The position numbers were made by a program, and so were the translations under genes. A stretch of 64,000 bases of DNA, taken from NCBI RefSeq assembly GCF_000787835.1, contig NZ_BBPP01000036.1, forward strand, positions 1 to 64,000. Reading direction: 5' to 3'. Position 1 is the stretch's first letter, and the number at the start of each line of letters is the position of its first letter. Shown here piece by piece: positions 9,350 to 22,189 of this stretch. This stretch comes from Streptacidiphilus melanogenes (GTDB taxonomy: Bacteria > Actinomycetota > Actinomycetes > Streptomycetales > Streptomycetaceae). The notes beneath the pieces were generated by a model. The model was not told the origin of the DNA. It did not search any database and worked only from the letters and a program-made list of their open reading frames with translations.

Positions 9350-9524
9350 GATGGCCTGTGGCCTCTCTCACCGTGGTTTCCGCGCGCCTCGTTTGCGTAA
9401 AGGGGCACGGGACCTGCGGTGTAGTAAGACGAATTCGGGGCAGCACGGGCCCCGACCTCCAAAGGTTACAGGAGGCCGGGAGCCCGGCTGTTCCGAGGTT
9501 GCTTACCTCAAAGCTTCTGGAGGA

Positions 9525-9710
9525 TTACCAGGAGCTCTTGGTCACGCCCGGCAGCTCGCCGCGGTGCGCCATCTCACGAAGGCAGACACGGCAGAGGCCG
9601 AACTTGCGGTACACGGAGTGCGGACGGCCGCAGCGCTGGCACCGGGTGTAGCCCCGGACGCCGAACTTCGGCTTGCGCTCCGCCTTGGCGATCAGCGCCT
9701 TCTTCGCCAT
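9525..9710 (-). CDS. rpsN: 30S ribosomal protein S14, type Z (zinc-binding)
   Basis: A 61-residue S14 of the short zinc-ribbon type: CQRC near residue 24 and CRVC near residue 40 give the four zinc-binding cysteines, and the protein ends [15 protein letters not shown]. The longer cysteine-free paralogue, if present, must lie outside the window. It lies 3 bp after the rplE stop, between rplE and rpsH. Confidence 0.97.
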   Translation of the reverse strand: MAKKALIAKAERKPKFGVRGYTRCQRCGRPHSVYRKFGLCRVCLREMAHRGELPGVTKSSW

Positions 9711-9713
9711 GGG

Positions 9714-10283
9714 TCAGCTCTCCTTGAACGGGAAGCCGAGAGCCCGCAGCAGTGCCCGGCCCTCGTCGTCGGTCTGGGCGGTGGTCACCACGGTGATGTC
9801 CATACCACGGGTGCGGTCGACCTTGTCGGGGTCGATCTCGTGGAACATGACCTGCTCGGTCAGACCGAAGGTGTAGTTGCCCTTGCCGTCGAACTGCTTC
9901 GGCGACAGACCACGGAAGTCGCGGATACGCGGGAGCGCCAGCGAGATCAGGCGGTCCAGGAACTCCCACATGCGGTCACCACGAAGGGTGACGTGGGCGC
10001 CGATCGGCTGACCCTCACGCAGCTTGAACTGCGCGATGCTCTTGCGAGCCTTGGTCACGGTCGGCTTCTGGCCGGTGATCGCGGTGAGGTCCTTGACCGC
10101 ACCGTCGATCAGCTTCGAGTCGCGGGCGGCGTCGCCCACACCCATGTTGACCACGACCTTGACCAGGCCGGGGATCAGCATGACGTTCTCGTAAGCAAAC
10201 TGCTCGTTCAGCTGACCCTTGATCTCGGAGCGGTAGCGCTCCTTGAGACGGGGGCTGACCTTCGGGGTCGAGGTGTCGGTCAT
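9714..10283 (-). CDS. rplE: 50S ribosomal protein L5
   Basis: A 189-residue L5 with the conserved [13 protein letters not shown] region at about 42-54, [12 protein letters not shown], and the C-terminal [20 protein letters not shown]. It binds 5S rRNA and P-site tRNA in the central protuberance. Its ATG overlaps the rplX stop by one base, giving coupled translation. Confidence 0.98.
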   Translation of the reverse strand: MTDTSTPKVSPRLKERYRSEIKGQLNEQFAYENVMLIPGLVKVVVNMGVGDAARDSKLIDGAVKDLTAITGQKPTVTKARKSIAQFKLREGQPIGAHVTLRGDRMWEFLDRLISLALPRIRDFRGLSPKQFDGKGNYTFGLTEQVMFHEIDPDKVDRTRGMDITVVTTAQTDDEGRALLRALGFPFKES

Positions 10284-10615
10284 CAGATGTCCTCACCGGT
10301 GCGCTTGGCAACGCGGATCTTGTTGCCCTGCTCGTCGAATCGGTAGCCGACGCGGGTGACGACCTTCTTGCCGTCCTTCTCCACAACGAGCTGAACGTTG
10401 CTCACGTGGATCGGGGCCTCGACGGTCACGATGCCGCCGGCCTTCGAGCCGTTCGCGGTGGGCGTGGCCTTGGTGTGCTTCTTGACCCGGTTGACACCCT
10501 CGACGAGGACCTTGGACTCCGTCGGGAAGGCCTGGATGACCTTGCCCTGCTTGCCCTTGTCCTTGCCGGTGATGACCTGGACCAGGTCACCCTTCTTGAT
10601 CTTCATGCCTGCCAT
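10283..10615 (-). CDS. rplX: 50S ribosomal protein L24
   Basis: A 110-residue L24 with an N-terminal KOW motif ([20 protein letters not shown], residues 6-25) and [20 protein letters not shown] near the end. It is an early-assembly protein that nucleates 50S folding near the exit tunnel. It overlaps rplE by one base and lies 3 bp from rplN. Confidence 0.97.
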   Translation of the reverse strand: MAGMKIKKGDLVQVITGKDKGKQGKVIQAFPTESKVLVEGVNRVKKHTKATPTANGSKAGGIVTVEAPIHVSNVQLVVEKDGKKVVTRVGYRFDEQGNKIRVAKRTGEDI

Positions 10616-10618
10616 CGG

Positions 10619-10990
10619 TTACAGCACCTCCGGCGCAAGCGAGATGATCTTCATGAACTTCTTCTCGCGCAGCTCACGGCCGACGGGGCCGAAGATGCGG
10701 GTGCCACGGGGGTCACCCTCGGTGTTCTTGAGGATGACGGCGGCGTTCTCGTCGAACCGGATGTAGGAACCGTCCGGACGACGGCGCTCCTTCACGGTCC
10801 GGACGACGACGGCCTTGACCACGTCACCCTTCTTCACGTTGCCACCGGGGATCGCGTCCTTGACGGTCGCCACGATGACGTCGCCGATACCCGCGTAGCG
10901 CCGGCCGGAGCCACCGAGAACGCGGATGCAAAGGATCTCCTTCGCGCCCGTGTTGTCGGCGACACGCAGTCGCGACTCCTGCTGGATCAC
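10619..10990 (-). CDS. rplN: 50S ribosomal protein L14
   Basis: A 123-residue L14 starting [20 protein letters not shown], with the [15 protein letters not shown] and [20 protein letters not shown] signatures. It forms bridges B5 and B8 with the small subunit. It is the first gene of the spc operon; the 117-bp gap from rpsQ upstream contains a nested hairpin. Confidence 0.98.
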   Translation of the reverse strand: MIQQESRLRVADNTGAKEILCIRVLGGSGRRYAGIGDVIVATVKDAIPGGNVKKGDVVKAVVVRTVKERRRPDGSYIRFDENAAVILKNTEGDPRGTRIFGPVGRELREKKFMKIISLAPEVL

Positions 10991-11038
10991 GTCTTTCTCC
11001 TGATCGTCAACGATCGGGACCGGGCCCGCCGCTGCTCA

Positions 11039-11079
11039 CCCGAGCACCCCTGACCCCTTTTCAGGGGCGGGGCCTCGGG
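11039..11079 (-). terminator. Nested hairpin at the S10/spc operon boundary
   Basis: CCCGAG (11039-11044) can pair with CTCGGG (11074-11079), enclosing CCCCTGA (11047-11053) paired with TCAGGGG (11061-11067). It lies between rpsQ and rplN where the S10 and spc operons meet. No T-run follows, so attenuation, RNA processing or leader regulation are all possible. Confidence 0.4.
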
Positions 11080-11107
11080 CACATACGACGGCACCCAATC
11101 GCGTTCG

Positions 11108-11380
11108 TTACTTGGCCTTCTCGAGGATCTCGACGACGCGCCAGCGCTTCGTCGCGGACAGCGGACGGGTCTCCATGAGGAGAACACGGTCGCCGACACC
11201 GCAGGCGTTGGCCTCGTCGTGCGCCTTCAGCTTGTTGGTACGGCGGATGACCTTGCCGTACAGCGCGTGCTTGACGCGGTCCTCGACGGCGACGACGACG
11301 GTCTTGTCCATCTTGTCGCTGACGACGAGACCCTCACGGGTCTTGCGGAAACCGCGCGTCTCGTTGGTGTTCTCAGTCAT
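11108..11380 (-). CDS. rpsQ: 30S ribosomal protein S17
   Basis: A 90-residue S17 with a short acidic leader ([10 protein letters not shown]), then the OB-fold core containing [19 protein letters not shown] and the [19 protein letters not shown] signature. It is a primary binder of the 16S rRNA 5' domain. Its start overlaps the rpmC stop by one base. Confidence 0.97.
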   Translation of the reverse strand: MTENTNETRGFRKTREGLVVSDKMDKTVVVAVEDRVKHALYGKVIRRTNKLKAHDEANACGVGDRVLLMETRPLSATKRWRVVEILEKAK

Positions 11381-11601
11381 CAGGCGTCCTTCACCGTGTC
11401 GATGCCCAGCTCGCGCTCGCGCATCAGGGTGTAGATCCGCGCGATGTCCTTCTTGACGAGCTTGAGCCGCCCGTGGTTGTCGAGCTGCCCGGTCGCCGCC
11501 TGGAAGCGGAGGTTGAACAGCTCCTCCTTGCGCTCACGCAGCTGCGCAACGAGACCCTCGTTGTCCAGCTCACGGAGCTCAGCAGCCTTGGTGCCGGCCA
11601 T
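11380..11601 (-). CDS. rpmC: 50S ribosomal protein L29
   Basis: A 73-residue, mostly helical L29 starting [20 protein letters not shown], with [18 protein letters not shown] and [17 protein letters not shown]. It lies at the polypeptide exit, near the trigger factor docking site with L23. One-base overlaps with rplP upstream and rpsQ downstream make these three genes translationally coupled. Confidence 0.97.
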   Translation of the reverse strand: MAGTKAAELRELDNEGLVAQLRERKEELFNLRFQAATGQLDNHGRLKLVKKDIARIYTLMRERELGIDTVKDA

Positions 11602-12020
11602 CAGCTCTCACCTGCCTCGCGCCGGACGATCCGGCACTTCATCGGGAGCTTGTGAGCCGCGCGCGTCAGCGCCTCACGAGCCATCTTCTCGTTCGGGTAG
11701 GACAGCTCGAACATGACCCGACCCGGGTGCACGTTGGCGATCCACCACTCCGGCGAACCCTTACCGGAACCCATGCGGGTCTCGGCAGGCTTCTTCGTCA
11801 GCGGACGGTCCGGGTAGATGTTGATCCACACCTTGCCGCCACGCTTGATGTGACGCGTGATGGAGATACGAGCGGACTCGATCTGCCGGTTCGTCACATA
11901 CGCCGGGGTGACGGCCTGCAGGCCCCACTCGCCGAACGTAACCTCGGTACCGCCCTTGGCCGCACCACGACGCTTGGGGTGGTGCTGCTTGCGGTGCTTG
12001 ACCCTGCGAGGGATCAGCAT
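11601..12020 (-). CDS. rplP: 50S ribosomal protein L16
   Basis: A 139-residue L16 starting [20 protein letters not shown], with the [16 protein letters not shown] signature at about 81-96. It sits near the A site of the peptidyl transferase centre and is important for A-site tRNA positioning. It is 2 bp from rpsC. Confidence 0.98.
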   Translation of the reverse strand: MLIPRRVKHRKQHHPKRRGAAKGGTEVTFGEWGLQAVTPAYVTNRQIESARISITRHIKRGGKVWINIYPDRPLTKKPAETRMGSGKGSPEWWIANVHPGRVMFELSYPNEKMAREALTRAAHKLPMKCRIVRREAGES

Positions 12021-12022
12021 GG

Positions 12023-12850
12023 TCAGGCCTCCGTAGTGGTCTCAGCCGCAGCGGGAGCCTCGGTCGCCGCGGGAGCGGCGGCCTCGGTGTTCTGCTGCTG
12101 CGGACGGCGGCCACGGCCGCCGGCGGGACGGTCGCCGCCCCGACGGGGGCGCTCGCCCGGGCCACCCGCACGCGGCGGACGGTTCCCGGCCTTGGCAGCG
12201 GCGTTGTCGGCGCGGACCTCGGCGATGTTCTTGACATCACCCTTGTAGATCCACACCTTCACGCCGATGCGACCGAAGGTGGTCTTGGCCTCGAAGAAGC
12301 CGTAGTCCACGTTGGCGCGGAGCGTGTGCAGCGGCACACGACCCTCGCGGTAGAACTCGCTGCGGGACATCTCAGCGCCGCCCAGACGGCCGGAGCACTG
12401 GATCTTGATGCCCTTGGCACCGGACTTCATCGTGCCCTGCATGCTCTTACGCATGGCGCGACGGAAGGAGACGCGGGAGGACAGCTGCTCCGCGACGCCC
12501 TGAGCCACGAGCTGGGCGTCCAGCTCGGGGTTCTTGACCTCGAGGATGTTCAGCTGGACCTGCTTGCCGGTCAGCTTCTCGAGGTCGCCGCGGATGCGGT
12601 CGGCCTCGGTGCCGCGGCGGCCGATGACGATGCCCGGGCGGGCGGTGTGGATGTCCACCCGCACGCGGTCACGGGTGCGCTCGATCTCAACCTTCGAGAT
12701 ACCGGCGCGCTCCATGCCGGACGTCATCATGCGACGGATCGCGACGTCTTCCTTGACGTAGTCCTTGTACAGCTTGTCGGCGTACCAGCGGGACTTGAAG
12801 TCCGTGGTGATGCCGAGGCGGAACCCGTGCGGGTTAACCTTCTGGCCCAT
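12023..12850 (-). CDS. rpsC: 30S ribosomal protein S3
   Basis: A 275-residue S3. It has an N-terminal KH domain with the GxxG loop in [10 protein letters not shown], then the C-terminal S3 domain ([19 protein letters not shown]). From about residue 215 there is a low-complexity tail, first Arg/Gly/Pro-rich and then Ala/Thr/Glu-rich, typical of actinobacteria and probably disordered. S3 forms part of the mRNA entry channel helicase with S4 and S5. It overlaps the rplV stop by one base. Confidence 0.98.
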   Translation of the reverse strand: MGQKVNPHGFRLGITTDFKSRWYADKLYKDYVKEDVAIRRMMTSGMERAGISKVEIERTRDRVRVDIHTARPGIVIGRRGTEADRIRGDLEKLTGKQVQLNILEVKNPELDAQLVAQGVAEQLSSRVSFRRAMRKSMQGTMKSGAKGIKIQCSGRLGGAEMSRSEFYREGRVPLHTLRANVDYGFFEAKTTFGRIGVKVWIYKGDVKNIAEVRADNAAAKAGNRPPRAGGPGERPRRGGDRPAGGRGRRPQQQNTEAAAPAATEAPAAAETTTEA

Positions 12851-13197
12851 TACCGGGTCCCTTCCTTCGACGCGACGACCACGGTGATGTGGCTCGTCCG
12901 CTTGCGGATCCGGTACGCGCGGCCCTGGGCCCGCGGACGGAAACGCTTGAGGGTCGGGCCCTCGTCGACGAACGCCTCAGCGATGTAGAGGCTGTCGACG
13001 TCGTTGTGGTTGTAGTTGTGCGCGGCGTTCGCAACGGCGCTGTTGAGCACCTTGAGAACGGGCACCGAAGCGGCCTGCGGAGCGAATCGCAGGACCGCCT
13101 GGGCCTCCGTGGCATTCATGCCACGGACAAGGTCCACCACGCGGCGGGCCTTCATGGGCGTCACGCGGATGTACCGCGCCTGAGCCCTGGCTTCCAT
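12850..13197 (-). CDS. rplV: 50S ribosomal protein L22
   Basis: A 115-residue L22 starting [19 protein letters not shown], with the long loop that reaches into the exit tunnel and the signature [20 protein letters not shown]. The ATG at 13197 is preceded by AAGGGG at good spacing and gives the usual streptomycete length; an in-frame ATG at 13224 would add nine residues without homology. Loop mutations here are known to confer macrolide resistance in other bacteria; none is apparent. Confidence 0.95.
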   Translation of the reverse strand: MEARAQARYIRVTPMKARRVVDLVRGMNATEAQAVLRFAPQAASVPVLKVLNSAVANAAHNYNHNDVDSLYIAEAFVDEGPTLKRFRPRAQGRAYRIRKRTSHITVVVASKEGTR

Positions 13198-13243
13198 GGT
13201 TGTCCCCTTGATGGTGTTGGTCATCGTGTCTTCGCTTCGCAGG

Positions 13244-13525
13244 TCAGCGACGCTTGGACTTGCGGTCGTCCTTGACGTGACCCTTGAACGTGCGGGTCGG
13301 CGCGAACTCGCCGAGCTTGTGGCCGACCATCGACTCGGTGACGAACACCGGGATGTGCTTGCGGCCGTCGTGCACCGCGAGGGTGTGCCCCAGCATCGCC
13401 GGAACGATCATGGAGCGACGGGACCAGGTCTTGATGACGTTCTGGGTACCGGCCTCGTTCTGACTGTCCACCTTCTTCATCAGGTGGTCGTCGACGAAGG
13501 GACCCTTCTTGAGACTGCGCGGCAT
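13244..13525 (-). CDS. rpsS: 30S ribosomal protein S19
   Basis: A 93-residue S19 starting [19 protein letters not shown], with the conserved [20 protein letters not shown] and [17 protein letters not shown]. It works with S13 in the 30S head. The start at 13525 is chosen because upstream in-frame codons encode no S19-like sequence. It lies between rplB (11 bp) and rplV. Confidence 0.97.
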   Translation of the reverse strand: MPRSLKKGPFVDDHLMKKVDSQNEAGTQNVIKTWSRRSMIVPAMLGHTLAVHDGRKHIPVFVTESMVGHKLGEFAPTRTFKGHVKDDRKSKRR

Positions 13526-13536
13526 CGAGACTGCTC

Positions 13537-14373
13537 CTAGCGCTTCTTGTTCGTCTTGCGGCGGCGGACGATCAGCTTGTCGCTCGCCTTCTTCGGCTTG
13601 CGAGTGCGACCCTCCTTCTGGCCCCACGGCGAAACCGGGTGGCGACCACCGGAGGTCTTACCCTCACCACCACCGTGCGGGTGGTCGATCGGGTTCATGG
13701 CGACACCACGCACGGTCGGGCGGACGCCCTTCCAGCGCATACGGCCGGCCTTACCCCAGTTGATGTTGGACTGCTCGGCGTTGCCGACCTCGCCAACGGT
13801 CGCCCGGCAGCGCGCGTCGACGAGGCGGACCTCGCCCGACGGCATGCGCAGGTGGGCGTAGACGCCCTCACGCGCGAGCAGCTGGATGCTGGAACCGGCG
13901 GAGCGGGCCAGCTTGGCGCCGCCGCCCGGACGCAGCTCCACCGCGTGGATGACGGTACCCACGGGGATGTTGCGCAGCGGGAGGTTGTTGCCCGGCTTGA
14001 TGTCGGCGTTGGGGCCGGCCTCAACCCGGTCGCCCTGGCCGAGCTTGGCCGGAGCGATGATGTAGCGCTTCTCGCCGTCTGCGTAGTGCAGCAGCGCGAT
14101 GCGCGCGGTGCGGTTCGGGTCGTACTCGATGTGCGCGACCTTGGCCGGGACGCCGTCCTTGTCGTGACGACGGAAGTCGATCACACGGTACGCGCGCTTG
14201 TGGCCGCCACCCTGGTGGCGAACGGTCACGCGACCGGTGTTGTTGCGACCGCCCTTGCTGTGCAGCGGGCGGACCAGCGACTTCTCCGGCTCGGACCGCG
14301 TGATCTCGACAAAGTCGGCAACGCTGGAGCCGCGACGGCCCGGCGTTGTCGGCTTGTACTTGCGGATGCCCAT
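13537..14373 (-). CDS. rplB: 50S ribosomal protein L2
   Basis: A 278-residue L2 with the OB-fold RNA-binding half ([20 protein letters not shown]), the SH3-like second half, and the signature [20 protein letters not shown] including the histidine implicated in peptidyl transfer. It is one of the largest primary rRNA binders and is needed for subunit association. It lies 41 bp after rplW. Confidence 0.98.
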   Translation of the reverse strand: MGIRKYKPTTPGRRGSSVADFVEITRSEPEKSLVRPLHSKGGRNNTGRVTVRHQGGGHKRAYRVIDFRRHDKDGVPAKVAHIEYDPNRTARIALLHYADGEKRYIIAPAKLGQGDRVEAGPNADIKPGNNLPLRNIPVGTVIHAVELRPGGGAKLARSAGSSIQLLAREGVYAHLRMPSGEVRLVDARCRATVGEVGNAEQSNINWGKAGRMRWKGVRPTVRGVAMNPIDHPHGGGEGKTSGGRHPVSPWGQKEGRTRKPKKASDKLIVRRRKTNKKR

Positions 14374-14414
14374 GGCTTCTTCTGTCCTTAACCGTTACGG
14401 GATTCCCTGGCGCC

Positions 14415-14732
14415 TCAGGCGGCCGGGGCGTTCCCGAAGATGTCGATGCTGCCCTCTGCCAGCGTCACGATGGCGCGCTTGGTGTCCTTGCGCTTGCCGA
14501 AACCGGTGCGGGAGCGCTTGCGCTTGCCCTTGCGGTTGATCGTGTTCACGTTGGCGACCTTGACCGAGAAGACCGCCTCGACGGCCTGCTTGATCTGCGT
14601 CTTGTTGGCGTCCGGCGACACGATGAACGTGTACTTCGACTCGTCGAGGAGCGCGTAGCTCTTCTCGGAGATGACCGGCTTGATCAGGACGTCACGGGGG
14701 TCCGTGTACGTCTTGCTCGTGATCTCGCTCAT
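14415..14732 (-). CDS. rplW: 50S ribosomal protein L23
   Basis: A 105-residue L23 starting [20 protein letters not shown], with [20 protein letters not shown] and the basic extended loop [20 protein letters not shown]. It is the docking site for trigger factor and SRP at the exit tunnel. It overlaps the rplD stop by one base. Confidence 0.97.
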   Translation of the reverse strand: MSEITSKTYTDPRDVLIKPVISEKSYALLDESKYTFIVSPDANKTQIKQAVEAVFSVKVANVNTINRKGKRKRSRTGFGKRKDTKRAIVTLAEGSIDIFGNAPAA

Positions 14733-15409
14733 CAGGCGGCGCTCCCATCGAGCTCGCCCTCAGCAGCGACAGCCTTGGCGGACGCGACCGGACCGGCCAC
14801 GAAACGCTCGAAGGCGGCCTGGGTGAAGACCACGTCGTCGGAGACGAGCACGTCGTAGGTGTTCAGCTGACCGGCGTCCAGGATGTGCACGGTCGGCAGG
14901 TTGCGGGCGCTGAGGAGCGACAGCTCGTCGTCACGCTCGACGACCAGCAGGACGTTCTTGCGCTCGCTGATCTTGCCGAGCAGCGTGCGGGCAGCCTTGG
15001 TGGACGGCGCCTCGGTCGCGGTCACGCCGGTGACGACGTGGATGCGAGCGTTGCGGGCCCGGTCGGTCAGGGCGCCACGCAGAGCGGCGGCCTTCATCTT
15101 CTTCGGGGTCCGCTGCGAGTAGTCACGCGGCACGGGACCGTGCACGACGCCACCACCGGCGAACTGCGGCGCACGGGTCGAACCCTGGCGGGCGCGGCCG
15201 GTGCCCTTCTGGCGGTACGGCTTCTTGCCGCCACCACGGACCTCGCCGCGGCTCTTCGCCTTGTGCGTGCCCTGACGAGCAGCGGCGAGCTGAGCGACGA
15301 CCACCTGGTGCATCAGCGGAACGCTGACCTTGGCGTCGAAGATCTCAGCCGGCAGCTCGACGGTGCCGACGGTCTCACCCGCGGGGGAGAGAACGTTGAT
15401 GGTGCTCAT
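14732..15409 (-). CDS. rplD: 50S ribosomal protein L4
   Basis: A 225-residue L4. The ATG at 15409 ([20 protein letters not shown]) is taken over an upstream in-frame start because the extra 33 codons are out-of-frame rplC sequence. The tunnel loop is rich in Gly/Arg ([20 protein letters not shown]), followed by the globular domain. In E. coli L4 represses its own S10 operon; whether that occurs here is unknown. It lies 4 bp after rplC. Confidence 0.97.
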   Translation of the reverse strand: MSTINVLSPAGETVGTVELPAEIFDAKVSVPLMHQVVVAQLAAARQGTHKAKSRGEVRGGGKKPYRQKGTGRARQGSTRAPQFAGGGVVHGPVPRDYSQRTPKKMKAAALRGALTDRARNARIHVVTGVTATEAPSTKAARTLLGKISERKNVLLVVERDDELSLLSARNLPTVHILDAGQLNTYDVLVSDDVVFTQAAFERFVAGPVASAKAVAAEGELDGSAA

Positions 15410-15413
15410 TACT

Positions 15414-16058
15414 TCAGGCCCCCTTCGCCGCAGTGCGGACCAGGACGAGGCCGCCGTTCGGACCGGGGACGGCGCCCTTGATGAGCAGCAGACCCTTCTC
15501 CGCGTCAACGGCGTGGACGGTCAGGTTCTGCGTGGTGACACGCTCGTGGCCCATACGGCCGGCCATCTTCAGACCCTTGAAGACGCGACCCGGGGTGGCG
15601 CAGCCACCGATGGAGCCGGGCGAGCGGTGCTTGCGCTGCACGCCGTGGCCGGCGCCGAGGCCCTTGAAGTTGTGACGCTTCATGACACCGGCGAAGCCCT
15701 TGCCCTTGCTGGTGCCGGTCACGTCGACGCGGGCACCGGCCTCGAACACCTCAGCGGTGATCTCCTGGCCGAGGGTGTACTCGGAGGCGTCGGTCGTGCG
15801 CAGCTCGACCAGGTGGCGGCGCGGGGTCACGCCGGCCTTGGCGAAGTGACCCGCGAGGGGCTTGTTCACCTTGCGCGGGTCGATGTCGCCGAAGCCGATC
15901 TGCACGGCGTCGTAGCCGGTGCCATCGGCGGTGTGGACCTGGGTCACGACGTTCGGGCCGGCCTTGACGACGGTCACCGGGACGATGCGGTTGTTCTCGT
16001 CCCAGACCTGCGTCATGCCGAGCTTCTCGCCCAGGATGCCCTTGATCTGCTTAGCCAT
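15414..16058 (-). CDS. rplC: 50S ribosomal protein L3
   Basis: A 214-residue L3 starting [20 protein letters not shown], with the loop [19 protein letters not shown] that approaches the peptidyl transferase centre and the [14 protein letters not shown] signature. The ATG at 16058 is used; an upstream in-frame ATG at 16100 would add 14 non-homologous residues. It is an assembly initiator of 50S. It follows rpsJ by 16 bp. Confidence 0.97.
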   Translation of the reverse strand: MAKQIKGILGEKLGMTQVWDENNRIVPVTVVKAGPNVVTQVHTADGTGYDAVQIGFGDIDPRKVNKPLAGHFAKAGVTPRRHLVELRTTDASEYTLGQEITAEVFEAGARVDVTGTSKGKGFAGVMKRHNFKGLGAGHGVQRKHRSPGSIGGCATPGRVFKGLKMAGRMGHERVTTQNLTVHAVDAEKGLLLIKGAVPGPNGGLVLVRTAAKGA

Positions 16059-16074
16059 TCTCAGCTCACGCCCC

Positions 16075-16383
16075 TCAGAGCTTGATCTCGATGTCGACAC
16101 CGGCCGGCAGGTCGAGTCGCATCAGAGAGTCAACGGTCTTGGGCGTCGGGTCGAGGATGTCGATCAGGCGCTTGTGCGTGCGCATCTCGAAGTGCTCGCG
16201 CGAGTCCTTGTACTTGTGCGGCGAGCGGATGACGCAGTACACGTTCTTCTCAGTGGGCAGCGGCACCGGGCCCGCGACCTGCGCACCAGTACGCGTCACC
16301 GTCTCGACGATCTTCTTCGCCGAGGAGTCGATGACCTCGTGGTCGTAGGCCTTGAGCCGGATGCGGATCTTCTGTCCCGCCAT
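16075..16383 (-). CDS. rpsJ: 30S ribosomal protein S10
   Basis: A 102-residue S10 starting [20 protein letters not shown] and ending [13 protein letters not shown]. Besides its role in the 30S head, S10 (NusE) pairs with NusB in antitermination and with NusG (encoded at 37.2-38.0 kb) in transcription-translation coupling. It is the first gene of the S10 operon and has a leader containing a hairpin element shared with the str operon. Confidence 0.98.
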   Translation of the reverse strand: MAGQKIRIRLKAYDHEVIDSSAKKIVETVTRTGAQVAGPVPLPTEKNVYCVIRSPHKYKDSREHFEMRTHKRLIDILDPTPKTVDSLMRLDLPAGVDIEIKL

Positions 16384-16458
16384 GGCTACTTCGTAGTCCT
16401 TCTGTCTCTGCTGCCTCTACGCCTGCGGGCTCCGGGTGGAACCCTCAGGGGCGTTTCG

Positions 16459-16488
16459 CCGACCCACGCGGTCGGGCGTGTCGTACTC
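16459..16488 (-). promoter_or_regulatory. Leader hairpin element of the S10 operon, shared with the str leader
   Basis: A 30-bp stretch 76-105 bp before rpsJ. It contains CCGACC, a CACGC loop and GGTCGG (16459-16475), a perfect 6-bp stem, then a conserved 13-bp flank. It matches 21292-21321 upstream of rpsL at 28 of 30 positions in the same orientation. It is probably transcribed, so an RNA element acting in both r-protein leaders is likely. Confidence 0.6.
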
Positions 16489-16743
16489 GCCTTCGCAATG
16501 AAGCCTTGGCGGAAACACCGGATCGGCGCCTTTGCCTACGCTTCCCGAAAGATTCCCGTACTTTCGCGCCGCAGCTGCCGCGTCTCGTCCAGACGTGCTG
16601 GATCACAGACAAACGGCCATCACGGGCACGACGAGTACTGTGGGACTCGCTTTCGGTCCTCCGACCCCAGCCACCGACCCAAGGGGCCGGAGCAAAGCGG
16701 AGGCGCGCAACATCGGCGCTCAACCGAGCAACTTGACTAGTGT

Positions 16744-16773
16744 GCCATACCGGACAGCGCGGACGCCAATCAA
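16744..16773 (-). promoter_or_regulatory. Candidate promoter of the S10 operon
   Basis: On the minus strand a TTGATT box (16768-16773) and a TATGGC box (16744-16749) are 18 bp apart, downstream of the tuf terminator and about 360 bp before rpsJ. An overlapping CACACT could be the real -10. The rest of the 478-bp tuf-rpsJ gap holds the tuf terminator, the leader element and no gene. Confidence 0.35.
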
Positions 16774-16802
16774 GCCGACGCACGTGACCGGCGCGACATG
16801 CG

Positions 16803-16836
16803 GAAACCCCCCACCGGTAAACCGGTGGGGGGTTTC
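16803..16836. terminator. Terminator after tuf
   Basis: A perfect 34-bp palindrome with two 16-nt arms (16803-16818 and 16821-16836) made of GAAACCCCCC and ACCGGT. It starts 26 bp past the tuf stop and ends the str operon before the S10 promoter. The stem is flanked by A3/T3 on both sides rather than a long T-run. Confidence 0.85.
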
Positions 16837-16861
16837 TGACGCTAGATCAGCGAGATGTCAA

Positions 16862-18055
<1,194 letters not shown>

Positions 18056-18100
18056 TTTGGGGTCCTCCTGAGGACAGTTTCTGTACGCCGTTCGACGTCA

Positions 18101-18184
18101 GGTGGTCTGGGGTGGGGGGCCGAAGGAGCCCGGGGTCCACACATCACGTGCATCACGCGACGTCACGTGGACCCCAGGACCACC
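18101..18184 (-). promoter_or_regulatory. Structured fusA-tuf intergenic region with competing hairpins
   Basis: In the sense direction GGTGGTCCTGGGGT (18184 to 18171) can pair with ACCCCAGACCACC (18113 to 18101), while the overlapping GGGGTCCAC (18175 to 18167) can pair with GTGGACCCC (18140 to 18132). The two long stems share the GGGGT segment and cannot both be complete. This may attenuate, process or separately regulate tuf. Confidence 0.5.
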
Positions 18185-18237
18185 TCCGTACAGCCTATGC
18201 GAGGTTTCGCACCGGGAAATCCCGGTATGCGAGGTAC

Positions 18238-20343
<2,106 letters not shown>

Positions 20344-20385
20344 GGTGGCTCGTTCTCTCTCTGTCTTTGAGTGACGGGGTTCGGA

Positions 20386-20856
20386 CTACCAGCGGTAGTG
20401 CGCGAAGGCCTTGTTGGACTCGGCCATCTTGTGGGTGTCCTCACGACGCTTCACGGAGGCACCCAGACCGTTGCTGGCGTCCAGGATCTCGTTGAGGAGA
20501 CGCTCGGTCATGGTCTTCTCGCGACGGGCGCGGGAGTAACCGACCAGCCAGCGCAGGGCCAGCGTGTTGGCGCGGCCCGGCTTGACCTCGACCGGCACCT
20601 GGTAGGTGGCGCCACCGACACGGCGGGACTTGACCTCGAGAGTCGGCTTGACGTTCTCCAGGGCGCGCTTGAGCGCGACCACCGGGTCGTTGCCGGTCTT
20701 CTCGCGGACGCCCTCGAGGGCGCCGTACACGATGCGCTCGGCGGTGGAGCGCTTGCCGTGCAGGAGGATCTTGTTGACGAGCTGGGTCACCACAGGGGAG
20801 CCGTAAACCGGGTCGATGATGACCGGGCGCTTCGGGGCAGGGCCCTTACGAGGCAT
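20386..20856 (-). CDS. rpsG: 30S ribosomal protein S7
   Basis: A 156-residue S7 starting [20 protein letters not shown] and ending [12 protein letters not shown], with the [20 protein letters not shown] signature. It nucleates the 30S head and contacts E-site tRNA; in E. coli it autoregulates the str operon. It is 3 bp from rpsL. Confidence 0.98.
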   Translation of the reverse strand: MPRKGPAPKRPVIIDPVYGSPVVTQLVNKILLHGKRSTAERIVYGALEGVREKTGNDPVVALKRALENVKPTLEVKSRRVGGATYQVPVEVKPGRANTLALRWLVGYSRARREKTMTERLLNEILDASNGLGASVKRREDTHKMAESNKAFAHYRW

Positions 20857-20859
20857 TTT

Positions 20860-21231
20860 TTACTTCTCCTTCTTGGCGCCGTAGCGGCTGCGGGCCTGCT
20901 TGCGGTTCTTGACACCCTGGGTGTCAAGGGAGCCGCGGATGATCTTGTAACGCACACCCGGCAGGTCCTTCACACGACCGCCACGCACGAGCACGATGGA
21001 GTGCTCCTGCAGGTTGTGACCCTCACCCGGAATGTAAGCGGTGACCTCGATCCCGCTGGTGAGGCGCACACGCGCGACCTTACGAAGAGCCGAGTTCGGC
21101 TTCTTCGGGGTGGTCGTGTACACACGCGTGCAGACGCCGCGGCGCTGGGGCGAACCCTTCAGTGCGGGCGTCTTGTTCTTCTCGACCTTGTCCTGCCGGC
21201 CCTTTCGGACCAGCTGCTGGATCGTAGGCAC
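20860..21231 (-). CDS. rpsL: 30S ribosomal protein S12
   Basis: A 123-residue S12 starting at GTG ([19 protein letters not shown]), chosen because longer frames add non-homologous residues. The decoding-site lysines Lys43 (TTPKKPNS) and Lys88 ([10 protein letters not shown]) are wild-type, so no streptomycin-resistance or dependence substitution is present at these positions. It is the first gene of the str operon. Confidence 0.98.
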   Translation of the reverse strand: MPTIQQLVRKGRQDKVEKNKTPALKGSPQRRGVCTRVYTTTPKKPNSALRKVARVRLTSGIEVTAYIPGEGHNLQEHSIVLVRGGRVKDLPGVRYKIIRGSLDTQGVKNRKQARSRYGAKKEK

Positions 21232-21291
21232 CGTATCTCCGATTCTCTGTGCCAAGGCTGGTGAAACTAACCTGGTGCGTCTCACCGACTC

Positions 21292-21321
21292 CCGACCCAC
21301 GCGGTCGGGTGTGTCGGACTC
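21292..21321 (-). promoter_or_regulatory. Leader hairpin element of the str operon
   Basis: The partner of the 16459-16488 element, 61-90 bp before rpsL: the same 17-bp CCGACC/GGTCGG hairpin followed by a 13-bp flank, 28 of 30 identical. It lies downstream of the predicted rpsL promoter, so it is in the mRNA leader. Confidence 0.6.
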
Positions 21322-21439
21322 CCTGCACATGCCCCAGCTGGCTTAGAGCTCGGATGTGTGGTAGCGCGGTATCCCATGCGCGGCGGCCGATGTGCACGCA
21401 CGCGCGAGAGACCCGGGGACACCCCAGGCACAAGGTCAG

Positions 21440-21468
21440 AGCGTACCTAGCGCAAGGGCCCCGGTCAA
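21440..21468 (-). promoter_or_regulatory. Vegetative promoter of the str operon (rpsL)
   Basis: On the minus strand TTGACC (21463-21468) and TACGCT (21440-21445) are separated by exactly 17 bp, a good match to a HrdB-type housekeeping promoter, about 210 bp before the rpsL GTG. Confidence 0.65.
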
Positions 21469-21516
21469 AACAAATGGATGTGGGCGCAATGTACGGCTGT
21501 CAAGTCGGCAGGCAGC

Positions 21517-22083
21517 CTAGCCGTGACGAATCGCGAGAAGGAAGAAGAAAGTCCACAGGACCGTGCCCAGGCTGCCGAGGATGATGCCGGCCGTGGCCAT
21601 GCCGTCCCCCTCCTCGTCCCGCGTGCGCAGCTGGTTCTTGGCGACGATGCCGCAGATCAGCGCGGGCAGGCCGGTCGCCCCGACACTGACCAGCTGAGCC
21701 AGGCCGAGCAGCAGCGACGCTATCGCGGCGCCGTTGGTGCGCCGACGGACCGGAGGCCAGTTCGGCGGGATGTAGCCGTACGGCGGCAGCGACTGCGGCG
21801 GCGGCATCGCCGCGAAGGCCGGCGGGGGCGACATCATCGGCGTGGGCATCGGCCCGACCGGCAGGTCCTGCACCAGCAGCCCGAGCTGCCCGTAGGTCTG
21901 CGCGAACTGGGCGCGCTCGGAGCGGTCGTGGTACTCGTCGGTGCTGAGCCGACCCTCGGCGAAGGCGGCCTTCAACACGTCCACGGTCCGCTCGCGGTCC
22001 GCCTGGGACGCGCGCATCGCGGACTGCGGGACGACAGGGCGCTGCCACGGATTCCCCGGTGGCATCGGCTGCATCATCGACAC
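21517..22083 (-). CDS. DUF1707 and DUF4190 membrane protein
   Basis: A 188-residue protein of unknown function. Residues about 18-70 form a DUF1707 domain (MRASQADRERTVDVLKAAFA then GRLSTDEYHDRSERA), a small actinobacterial module also seen in SHOCT-like proteins. A Pro/Met-rich linker follows, then two hydrophobic segments near the C-terminus matching the DUF4190 pattern. The GTG at 22083 is preceded by GGGGAGG at ideal spacing; ATG codons at 22077 and 22074 are alternatives. It lies just upstream of the rpsL promoter on the same strand. Confidence 0.8.
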   Translation of the reverse strand: MSMMQPMPPGNPWQRPVVPQSAMRASQADRERTVDVLKAAFAEGRLSTDEYHDRSERAQFAQTYGQLGLLVQDLPVGPMPTPMMSPPPAFAAMPPPQSLPPYGYIPPNWPPVRRRTNGAAIASLLLGLAQLVSVGATGLPALICGIVAKNQLRTRDEEGDGMATAGIILGSLGTVLWTFFFLLAIRHG

Positions 22084-22189
22084 TGCGACCTCCCCGCTCG
22101 CCTGCTCTCCCCATATTGCAAGACGAGCGGGGATCCCGCATGGTGCCGCGCTTCTGTGGCCATTGCTGTCACGAGCTTGTGACAGAAGC

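Noticed and set aside
9350-9524. A gene in the 175-bp gap between rpsN and rpsH
   Set aside because: No reading frame with a ribosome-binding site or family resemblance; left as an operon spacer.
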